DNA from: JBBQBQ01 sp038317685
GTDB taxonomy: Bacteria; Desulfobacterota; Desulfuromonadia; Desulfuromonadales; DDH964
Direction: 5' to 3'
DNA length: 5,028 bases
Assembly (NCBI GenBank): GCA_038317685.1
Contig: JBBQBQ010000249.1
Location: 1-5,028, forward strand
Made by a program: the position numbers and the translations under genes. A model generated the notes under the pieces. The model was not told where the DNA came from, ran no database searches, and worked only from the letters and a program-made list of their open reading frames with translations. Below are positions 1-5,028 of this stretch, in pieces (position 1 is the first letter of the stretch; each line of letters begins with the position of its first letter).

Positions 1-810
1 GATGGCGAGCTGGCGGGGGGAGGGAGGCTCGGCCCGGAAAGAGGGGGTACGGTTGGCATCGAGGAGGACCGGTGTCCCGTCCACCATGACATAATCGAAC
101 TTCCCATAATCGAACTGCAATTCAGCTCGCAGCCGCCGCAAAGCTTCGGGGACCGGCAGATCCTCCTCCCGGCGGAGGACATGACGCGCCTTGATAATCG
201 GGGTGGCCGCTAAAATCCGCTGGGTCTTCTCCCGGTCGCCGAGAAAGGCCCACACCCGGAGGCAGTAGCAGTCACCCTCCCGCTCCGGCAAAAACTTCTC
301 GACGACCAGGCTCCGGTTCGACCAGACGGCCTGAGGGACCGCCTGGAGCTTTGGATAGATCGGGTATCGGTCGGGTGCCAAGGCCCCGCTCCAACCGGGA
401 GGGAGCCGTTCCAGCAGGCGCAGAAGGAGGCGCCGGCCGGTCCCGGGATGGGCCAGGAACCGCTCCGGTCTCCCCCCATAATTGCGGTCGGTTTTGACGA
501 TGACCGGGCCGTCGTAGCCAGCGTCCCGAGACAACAAATTGGCGCTGATCCGCCGCTTGGAGATGTCCGCGACCCCCCCGTTGATGACCCGCGGATAGCG
601 GCGGCAGAAGGCCAGATAGTCCTCCGGAATGACGGTCAGGTTGACATGCAGGAAGAGGATATCGGCCGGTTCGAAATGCTCGATGCCGCGCAGCAGAACC
701 ACCGTGCAGCCGCTCTTCCGCCACGCTTCCAGCAATGGCGCCAGCAGATAACCATAGCCCGAAAAGGATTCGTGCCGATGGGTGAGGACCGCGATTTTCA
801 GGCTGGCCAT
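1..810 (-). CDS. ATP-grasp domain protein, C-terminus cut off by window edge
   Basis: An uninterrupted frame of 270 codons runs from ATG at 810 to the window edge with no stop, so the C-terminus is missing. GAAGG lies 5 bases before the ATG. The N-terminus (KIAVLTHRHESFSGYGYLLA, residues 5-24) looks like the Rossmann-like pre-ATP-grasp domain. A conserved-looking linker follows (VINGGVADISKRRIS, 75-89). The ATP-grasp signature then appears: VIVKTDRNYGG (103-113) with a likely ATP-binding Lys106 and glycine loop; VVEKFLPE (169-176), the hinge strand contacting adenine; and FDYVMVDG followed by LLDANRTP (238-256), where Asp239, Asp251 and Asn253 match the usual Mg-binding D...E-x-N pattern. The family joins a carboxylate to an amine or thiol through an acyl-phosphate. 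No signal peptide or membrane segment is seen, so it is probably cytoplasmic. It is divergent from an asparagine-synthetase-like gene. The fold is well supported; substrate and family name are unknown. Confidence 0.82.
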   Translation of the reverse strand, partial: MASLKIAVLTHRHESFSGYGYLLAPLLEAWRKSGCTVVLLRGIEHFEPADILFLHVNLTVIPEDYLAFCRRYPRVINGGVADISKRRISANLLSRDAGYDGPVIVKTDRNYGGRPERFLAHPGTGRRLLLRLLERLPPGWSGALAPDRYPIYPKLQAVPQAVWSNRSLVVEKFLPEREGDCYCLRVWAFLGDREKTQRILAATPIIKARHVLRREEDLPVPEALRRLRAELQFDYGKFDYVMVDGTPVLLDANRTPSFRAEPPSPRQLAI

Positions 811-839
811 GCAAACCTTCGTCGCTTCCGGAATTAGTG

Positions 840-845
840 ATTGTA
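840..845 (-). promoter_or_regulatory. Possible -10 element for the ATP-grasp gene
   Basis: Read leftward, TACAAT matches the sigma-70 -10 consensus at five of six bases and lies about 30 bases before the ATG at 810, which would give a short leader. I see no good -35 at the right spacing, so this is tentative. It overlaps the -35 proposed for the rightward gene, so the two promoters would compete. Confidence 0.25.
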
Positions 846-870
846 CAAGGGCTCGACGGGATTCTATGAT
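841..870 (+). promoter_or_regulatory. asnB: Possible sigma-70 promoter for the asparagine synthetase gene
   Basis: TTGTAC (841-846) and TATGAT (865-870) are separated by 18 bases and resemble TTGACA and TATAAT, with the -10 matching at five of six bases. Transcription would start near 877 and leave a leader of about 80 bases. The -35 sits inside the 8-base palindrome TTGTACAA (841-848). This comes from consensus matching alone. Confidence 0.35.
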
Positions 871-941
871 GGCAGCGCAGGCCACCTGACCCCCCCGATT
901 ACCCGCCATCTATACCACAACGGCGGCAAAAAAAGGTGAAC

Positions 942-948
942 GGAAGGA
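942..948 (+). promoter_or_regulatory. asnB: Ribosome binding site of the asparagine synthetase gene
   Basis: GGAAGGA lies 7 bases before ATG 956. It supports that start, which is also required to place the catalytic cysteine at residue 2 of the product. Confidence 0.7.
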
Positions 949-955
949 ATCCCCC

Positions 956-2866
956 ATGTGCGGCATCACCGGTGTGGCCCTGGCTGACCCAAACGCCCCT
1001 GGAGACCTGCGCCTGTTGCGGCAGATGACCGATATCATCCGCCACCGCGGACCGGATGGGGAAGGCTTTCACTGCGGTCCGGGGATCGGCTTGGGGATGA
1101 GGCGGCTGAGCATCATCGATCTGGCCGGCGGCGACCAGCCGCTGCGGAACGAAGACGGGTCGATCCTCGCCATTTGCAACGGCGAAATCTACAACTTCAT
1201 CGAATTGCGGGAAGAGCTCCTGAGGCGCGGCCACACCTTTCGCAGCCGATCGGACGTCGAGGTCATCGTCCACCTCTACGAAGAGGAGGGGGTGCGCTGT
1301 CTGCAGAAACTGCGCGGCATGTTTGCCCTGGCCCTCTGGGACGGCAAAGAGCGTCAGCTGTTTCTGGCCCGGGACCGGCTGGGGATCAAGCCGTTGAACT
1401 ATGCCTTCAGCCGGGACGGCTCACTCTGGTTCGGCTCCGAGATCAAGTCAATTCTGATGGCGGACCCGGTGAGTCGCCAGCTTGACCCGGACAGTGTCGA
1501 GGATTTGTTCACCTTCGGTTATGTCCTGGCCCCCCGGACCCTCTTCAAGGAGGTCAAAAAGCTCCTCCCCGGGCATTATCTCCTTTACCGCAATGGCCGC
1601 TGTCAGCTGGCAGAGTACTGGGATGTGGCCTTTTCCGGGGAAGACCCAACCCGGCCCCGGCTCTCCGCCGCCGACTGGAGCGAAGCGCTGGCCGACAAAT
1701 TTGCCGAAGCGGTGCGCCTGCATCTGCGTAGCGATGTGCCGGTCGCCGCCTGGCTGAGTGCCGGGATCGATTCGAGTGCCGTCGTGGCGCAAATGGCGAA
1801 GGCGACCTCGAAGCCGGTTCAGACCTTTTCCCTGGGTTTTTCCGAAGCGAGCTATGATGAAATTTCCGGGCAGAAGATTCTCTCCGACTTCCCCGAATTC
1901 GGGCTGTTGAACCACCGGATCCTCTGTACCGGCGAGCACTTCGAACTTCTGCGGAAAAGTGTCTGGCATGCCGAAGATCCCAATACCTCGGGCCTGCACA
2001 TCCTCCAGCTCCTCCTGGCCGGCGCCACCCGGCCGAACTTCAAGGTGGTTCTGACCGGAGAAGGGTCCGACGAAAACCTGGCCGGCTACCCCTGGTACCA
2101 GATCGACAAGCTCTTCTCCCCCCTGGCGGGACTTCCCCGGCCATTGAAGCGCCTGCTTTTGCTGGGCCCTTTGCTGCCCCGCTGGAAACCGTGGGCGGCG
2201 GAAATGTTCCTCCTCCCCCGGCCCCTCGATCTCCCCAGGTTCGCCCACCTCGTCGGCGGGAATTCCGGCCACCTGGTGGAAGACGCCTGTACGGAAGGGC
2301 TGAACCGACAGCGTGTCAACCACTACGCAGAGCACCCCTGCCTGAAAAAGATCCGTGAAAACCGTTGGTCGCGCCAGGAAAATCTCCATTACCTCGACCT
2401 CAAGATCAGACTTCCCGACTTTATCACCCATGGGCTGGACCGGATCTCCATGAGCCAGTCGCTGGAGGTGCGAGTGCCGTTCCTCGATCATGAATTCGTG
2501 GAGTTGTGCGCGAAGATTCCGGCCTCCCTGAAGCTAAAGGGCCGCACCGAAAAATTCATCTTCCGGGAGGCCATGAAACCGTACCTCCCCGCCGAACTGG
2601 TCCAGCGCAGGAAACGGGGACTGCGGGCGCCCCATGCCACCTGGCTCCAAGGGCACCTTCCGGCCTTTGCCGAAGAGCTGTTGTCGGAGTCCCTCCTGAA
2701 AGCAACCGGCTATTTCAAACCCGCCACGGTGCGGCGCCTTCTCGAAGCCCAGCGCCGTGGAGACCTCAGACAGACCCGGGCCTTGATGGCCATCCTTTGC
2801 GTTCAAACCTGGGACGACCTGTTTGTCCGCGGCTGTCGTCCCGGTTCAACGGAATTCCCGGCGTAG
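956..2866 (+). CDS. asnB: Asparagine synthase (glutamine-hydrolysing)-type amidotransferase
   Basis: A complete 636-residue class II glutamine amidotransferase/asparagine synthetase. The N-terminal glutaminase domain (about 1-210) starts MCGITGV, with nucleophile Cys2 exposed after Met removal. It has RHRGPDG (29-35), RRLSIID (49-55), CNGEIYNF (74-81) and SRSDVEVI (97-104), the glutamine-binding Arg, Asn and Asp motifs. The synthetase domain has the pyrophosphate loop LSAGIDSS (267-274), VVLTGEGSDE (364-373), DRISMSQSLEVRVPFLDHEF (495-514) and EKFIFREAMKPYLP (532-545), including the expected catalytic Glu369 and Lys533. The reaction takes ammonia from glutamine to an ATP-activated carboxylate, classically aspartate. 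The length resembles the roughly 630-residue group (Bacillus AsnB, and amidotransferases of exosortase/polysaccharide loci) rather than the 554-residue E. coli AsnB. It may therefore amidate something other than free aspartate. The divergent ATP-grasp neighbour fits that idea. The enzyme class is certain; the substrate is not. Confidence 0.93.
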   Translation: MCGITGVALADPNAPGDLRLLRQMTDIIRHRGPDGEGFHCGPGIGLGMRRLSIIDLAGGDQPLRNEDGSILAICNGEIYNFIELREELLRRGHTFRSRSDVEVIVHLYEEEGVRCLQKLRGMFALALWDGKERQLFLARDRLGIKPLNYAFSRDGSLWFGSEIKSILMADPVSRQLDPDSVEDLFTFGYVLAPRTLFKEVKKLLPGHYLLYRNGRCQLAEYWDVAFSGEDPTRPRLSAADWSEALADKFAEAVRLHLRSDVPVAAWLSAGIDSSAVVAQMAKATSKPVQTFSLGFSEASYDEISGQKILSDFPEFGLLNHRILCTGEHFELLRKSVWHAEDPNTSGLHILQLLLAGATRPNFKVVLTGEGSDENLAGYPWYQIDKLFSPLAGLPRPLKRLLLLGPLLPRWKPWAAEMFLLPRPLDLPRFAHLVGGNSGHLVEDACTEGLNRQRVNHYAEHPCLKKIRENRWSRQENLHYLDLKIRLPDFITHGLDRISMSQSLEVRVPFLDHEFVELCAKIPASLKLKGRTEKFIFREAMKPYLPAELVQRRKRGLRAPHATWLQGHLPAFAEELLSESLLKATGYFKPATVRRLLEAQRRGDLRQTRALMAILCVQTWDDLFVRGCRPGSTEFPA

Positions 2867-3081
2867 CCAAGGGCATTGGCAACGGCCCTCGGGACGCTTC
2901 TTCTGACAAGACTTCTCCAGAAGGTTACCGCATGCCCGCTCTCGCCGCCATTTTCGAAGAACTGCCGCTGTCTGGTACATATCAGCGGCTGGGTGCCTCT
3001 GGTCGATGATCCTCTCGGCGAGACCCTCTACCGCCGGCGGGGACACCTCGACCCGCAACGGCGACTCCTCGGCTGAGGCCT
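2867..3081. other. Convergent intergenic gap without a clear terminator
   Basis: The stretch lies between the stop codons of the rightward amidotransferase and the leftward glycosyltransferase. It contains weak inverted repeats: GCCAA/TTGGC (2866-2870 with 2876-2880), AGGGC/GCCCT (2870-2874 with 2885-2889), CTTCTG/CAGAAG (2900-2905 with 2918-2923) and the palindrome CCGCCGGCGG (3031-3040). None is followed by a T run on either strand, so no intrinsic terminator can be called. Several short frames cross it, and none has a recognisable product. Confidence 0.5.
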
Positions 3082-3816
3082 TCAGTCCCCCGCCGGGCCA
3101 AGGTGTCGTGCCAGTTCCCGGCTGGCGAAGCGGGCGCTCGCCGAATCCGGAGAGCGGGCCACCAGCCGTCGCAGCGACGCCAGGTCATCGACATCCTCCC
3201 AGGGACCGACCTCCCGCCAGCCGATCCCGAGAACCCGGGCCCGTTCCCGGGAGACGGCGAGGACCTCGGCAGTGCTCCAGGGGATGTCCTGGAAGAGTCC
3301 CTCGACCGGTCGGCGCAGGCCGATCAGGACATAGCCGCCATCGCGCGCCGGCGCCGCCACGGCATCGGCGGCGGCAAGGGCGGCGAAGGCCTCGTCAAGC
3401 AGGGCCAGGGGCAGATCGGGGCTGTCCGAGCCGACCAGGAGCACCGGGCCCCCGCCGGAGAGCAGGGTGCATAGCGCCCGCTCCATGCGCACGCCGAGAT
3501 TCCCTTCTCCCTGCGACAGCTGCGGCTGCCGGGGGAATTTCCCTGTAAACCACTCCTCGTCACCATCGACCAACAGAGTCACTGCATAGGACCCTCTGGC
3601 CAGCCGATCGACCGTCTCCGCCAGGGAGACCGCGTAGAAGGCGGCGGCCTCTTCGGCGCTGAGGGGTGGGCAGAGCCGGGTCTTGACCTTCCCGGGGAGG
3701 GGCGCCTTGACGAAAATACCGATCCTGCCGCGGGAGGATGAATAATCGTTCTTAGACTCTCTCCAGACGGACTTATCCACCCTGTCCACAGACTTATCCA
3801 CAGATTCGGCGATCAC
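3082..3816 (-). CDS. DUF2064 / TIGR04282-type glycosyltransferase
   Basis: The product, 244 residues from GTG 3816, belongs to the DUF2064 family of GT-A-fold nucleotide-sugar transferases. Databases name it arsenosugar biosynthesis glycosyltransferase (TIGR04282). Family motifs in order are IFVKAPLPGKVKTRL (34-48, nucleotide-binding N-terminus), QGEGNLGVRM (102-111), LVGSDSPDLP (127-136, acidic metal-binding type motif), ARDGGYVLIGL (157-167) and PWEDVDDLASL (205-215). The GTG overlaps the folE2 stop as GTGA, and GGTGGAGAG ends 9 bases upstream, so translational coupling is likely. The frame stays open upstream to 3894, but that part lies inside folE2. Residues 1-30 have no family match and encode a repetitive VDKSV...VDKSV stretch. 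Later GTG codons at 3801, 3789 and 3780 are alternative starts. No ArsM or radical-SAM arsenosugar gene is visible, so the specific function is unproven. Confidence 0.85.
   Translation of the reverse strand: MIAESVDKSVDRVDKSVWRESKNDYSSSRGRIGIFVKAPLPGKVKTRLCPPLSAEEAAAFYAVSLAETVDRLARGSYAVTLLVDGDEEWFTGKFPRQPQLSQGEGNLGVRMERALCTLLSGGGPVLLVGSDSPDLPLALLDEAFAALAAADAVAAPARDGGYVLIGLRRPVEGLFQDIPWSTAEVLAVSRERARVLGIGWREVGPWEDVDDLASLRRLVARSPDSASARFASRELARHLGPAGD
3773..3802 (+). repeat. Cluster of three DnaA-box-like 9-mers
   Basis: TTATCCACA at 3794-3802 is a perfect match to the bacterial DnaA box. TTATCCACC at 3773-3781 differs at one base, and CTGTCCACA at 3782-3790 at two. All three point the same way, with starts 9 and 12 bases apart. 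They lie just inside the start of the glycosyltransferase gene, in a segment coding for non-conserved residues. The cluster may be a regulatory or titration site for DnaA, or a chance product of a coding repeat. Confidence 0.45.
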
Positions 3817-4637
3817 CGTTCGGGACTCTCCACCAAAGCATATGCCGAGTGGTTGTGGATCGACTCGAAATTCTCGCACTCGACCCGGAACCAATGGATC
3901 TCCGGCACCGCAGTCAGGCGCTCGGTGACGGCGCGGACGATGTCCTCAACGAACATCGGATGGTCGTAAGCCTGTTCGGTCACCGCCTTCTCGTCCTCGC
4001 GCTTGAGGAGGGCGTAGACCGGAGCGCTGGCGCAGCCTTCCAGCCAGGCCACCAGATCCTCGATCCAGACATGCCCCGTATAGCGGATCTGGGCGGTCAG
4101 CAGGCTGCGCTGGTTGTGGGCGCCGCGAGCGCTGATCTCCCGGGAGCAAGGGCAGAGGGAGGTCACCGGCACACTGACGCCGAGGACGAAATCAGGTTGT
4201 TCGCCGAGAGTGCCGACCATCCGGCACTGGTACTCCATCAGGCTGCGGGCTCCGGAAACCGGCGCCGCCTTTTCGATGAAATAGGGGAAGTCGAGTTCCA
4301 GGTGGGCACTGGAAGCCTCCAGGCGATCCTTCATCTCCTGAAGGATGGTATCGAGGCTCTCGATGCTGATCTCGCCGTGATAAAGGTTGAGAATCTCGAT
4401 GAAGCGGCTCATGTGCGTCCCCTTGAAGTGGTGGGGGAGGTCGACGTACATGTTGACGCGGGCCACGGTGTGCTGCCGGACCTTGCTGCGATCCATGACC
4501 ACAATCGGGTAGCGGATGTTCTTGACCCCGACCTTGTCAATGGGGATGTTGCGGGTATCCCGACTTTGTTGCAGGTCGGGCATGCCGGAGGCGGGAGCGG
4601 CGGGACGGCGGTTATCGAACGGTTTTTCCGAGGCCAT
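3813..4637 (-). CDS. folE2: GTP cyclohydrolase FolE2 (type IB)
   Basis: A 274-residue product matching full-length FolE2. It converts GTP to 7,8-dihydroneopterin triphosphate, the first step of folate synthesis and also the precursor used by QueD for queuosine. The hallmark SLCPCSREISARGAHNQRS spans residues 160-178. Cys162, His174, Glu216 and His261 (HNHSAY) fall at the spacing I recall for the metal ligands of Neisseria gonorrhoeae FolE2 (Cys147, His159, Glu201, His246), so the active site looks intact. Other typical segments are DTRNIPIDKVGVKNIRYPI (27-45), HMSRFIEIL (75-83) and HPMFVEDIV (226-234). Two in-frame ATGs stand at the 5' end (4643 and 4637). AGGA directly abuts the first and is 6 bases from the second, so 4637 is preferred. 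The gene begins about 30 bases after the queC stop and ends overlapping the next start, so it is the middle of a three-gene operon. Confidence 0.95.
   Translation of the reverse strand: MASEKPFDNRRPAAPASGMPDLQQSRDTRNIPIDKVGVKNIRYPIVVMDRSKVRQHTVARVNMYVDLPHHFKGTHMSRFIEILNLYHGEISIESLDTILQEMKDRLEASSAHLELDFPYFIEKAAPVSGARSLMEYQCRMVGTLGEQPDFVLGVSVPVTSLCPCSREISARGAHNQRSLLTAQIRYTGHVWIEDLVAWLEGCASAPVYALLKREDEKAVTEQAYDHPMFVEDIVRAVTERLTAVPEIHWFRVECENFESIHNHSAYALVESPER
3826..3834 (-). promoter_or_regulatory. Ribosome binding site within the folE2 end, for the glycosyltransferase
   Basis: Read leftward, GGTGGAGAG lies within the last codons of folE2, and its GGAGAG ends 9 bases before GTG 3816. It is the best reason for preferring that GTG over the three later GTG codons, none of which has a comparable site. 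Confidence 0.45.
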
Positions 4638-4643
4638 GGTCAT

Positions 4644-4647
4644 TCCT
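4644..4647 (-). promoter_or_regulatory. folE2: Ribosome binding site deciding the folE2 start
   Basis: AGGA, read leftward, touches the ATG at 4643 with no spacer and is 6 bases from the ATG at 4637. Only the latter distance suits initiation, so the shorter protein is favoured; the longer form would add just Met-Thr. Confidence 0.5.
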
Positions 4648-4667
4648 GGGCATGGGGTTGCAGACGT

Positions 4668-5028
4668 TTACAGGTAGGGGACCGGGTCCGGCATCCCAAC
4701 CTCGGCGAAGCCCTTGAGGCGCAGCCGGCAGGAATCGCAGGTCCCGCAGGCGAGCCCTTCCGGGCTTGGATCGTAGCAGGAGTGGGTCAGTCCGTAATCG
4801 ACGCCCAGACCGAGGCCGGTGCGGATAATCTGCGCTTTGGTGAGGGCGATGAGCGGGGTGTGGATGCGGTAGCGACCCGCCCCTTCGACGGCGGCGCGGG
4901 TCGCCAGGTTGGCCATCACCTCGAAGGCGGCAATGTACTCGGGGCGGCAGTCGGGATACCCCGAGTAATCGAGTGCGTTGACGCCGATGAAGAGGTCGAA
5001 GGCGCCGAGGACCTCCGCCCAGCCGAGG
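4668..5028 (-). CDS. queC: 7-cyano-7-deazaguanine synthase QueC, N-terminus outside window
   Basis: The frame enters from the right edge and stops at 4668, giving the last 120 codons of QueC (typically about 220-235 residues). QueC uses ATP and ammonia to turn 7-carboxy-7-deazaguanine into preQ0, the queuosine precursor. The visible part begins LGWAEVLGAFDLFIGVNALD and continues with DYSGYPDCRPEYIAAFEVMA, both characteristic of QueC. TPLIALTKAQII follows. The C-terminal zinc site is HSCYDP...CGTCDSCRLR, a C-x9-C-x2-C-x2-C arrangement with cysteines at visible residues 85, 95, 98 and 101. The ATP-binding PP-loop lies beyond the window. An internal GTG at 4919 is not the true start, because conserved QueC sequence continues upstream of it. 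It heads the visible part of the queC-folE2 operon. Confidence 0.95.
   Translation of the reverse strand, partial: LGWAEVLGAFDLFIGVNALDYSGYPDCRPEYIAAFEVMANLATRAAVEGAGRYRIHTPLIALTKAQIIRTGLGLGVDYGLTHSCYDPSPEGLACGTCDSCRLRLKGFAEVGMPDPVPYL

Noticed and set aside
571..580. A run of seven C, with another near 890, as a possible phase-variable tract.
   Set aside because: Seven bases is short for slippage-based phase variation in GC-rich DNA, and no frame disruption is seen.
272..814. A 180-codon leftward frame opening at TTG 814.
   Set aside because: It is an out-of-frame shadow of the ATP-grasp gene, which reads from ATG 810 through the window edge with clear ATP-grasp motifs; the product is low-complexity and Arg/Pro/Gly-rich.
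1448..2491. A 347-codon leftward frame opposite the amidotransferase.
   Set aside because: It lies wholly antisense to a gene with full motif support, and its Gly/Gln/Val-rich product is typical of an antisense shadow in GC-rich DNA.
2865..2925. A rho-independent terminator after the amidotransferase gene.
   Set aside because: The stems are only 5-6 bp, compete with each other, and are not followed by a T run.
3006..3548. A 180-codon rightward frame opposite the glycosyltransferase.
   Set aside because: The product is almost all Pro, Arg, Gly and Ala and is antisense to a DUF2064 gene with conserved motifs.
3817..3894. A longer N-terminus for the glycosyltransferase, starting at TTG 3894.
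   Set aside because: It lies entirely within the conserved C-terminal coding region of folE2 and has no family similarity; the GTGA overlap at 3816 is a better start.

Overview
This GC-rich window holds five protein genes in two blocks. Codon use, the FolE2/QueC pairing and the DUF2064 glycosyltransferase would fit a Desulfuromonadota (Geobacter/Pelobacter-like) or similar bacterium. That placement is a guess: no rRNA or other phylogenetic marker is present. I see no tRNA, rRNA, CRISPR array, insertion sequence or phage gene.

Left block (1-2866). Two divergent genes share a 145-base intergenic region. A leftward gene, cut by the window edge, encodes an ATP-grasp-fold ligase-like protein of no family I can name. 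A rightward, complete 636-residue gene encodes an asparagine-synthetase-type glutamine amidotransferase with intact glutaminase and synthetase active-site motifs. Both enzymes activate a carboxylate with ATP, so the pair may act together on a polysaccharide, peptide or small molecule. The sequence does not show the substrate.

Middle (2867-3081). A 215-base convergent intergenic gap has only weak hairpins and no convincing terminator.

Right block (3082-5028). Three leftward genes form a tight operon, transcribed queC - folE2 - DUF2064/TIGR04282 glycosyltransferase. QueC (C-terminal part only) makes preQ0 for queuosine. FolE2 makes dihydroneopterin triphosphate, the precursor of both folate and the 7-deazaguanine pathway, so the first two genes fit one pathway. 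The third gene overlaps the folE2 stop by a GTGA motif and is probably translationally coupled, but has no obvious link to queuosine.

Most notable: (1) a cluster of three DnaA-box-like sequences, one a perfect TTATCCACA, inside the non-conserved 5' end of the glycosyltransferase gene; (2) the divergent ATP-grasp/amidotransferase pair, which may be a little-described ligase system.
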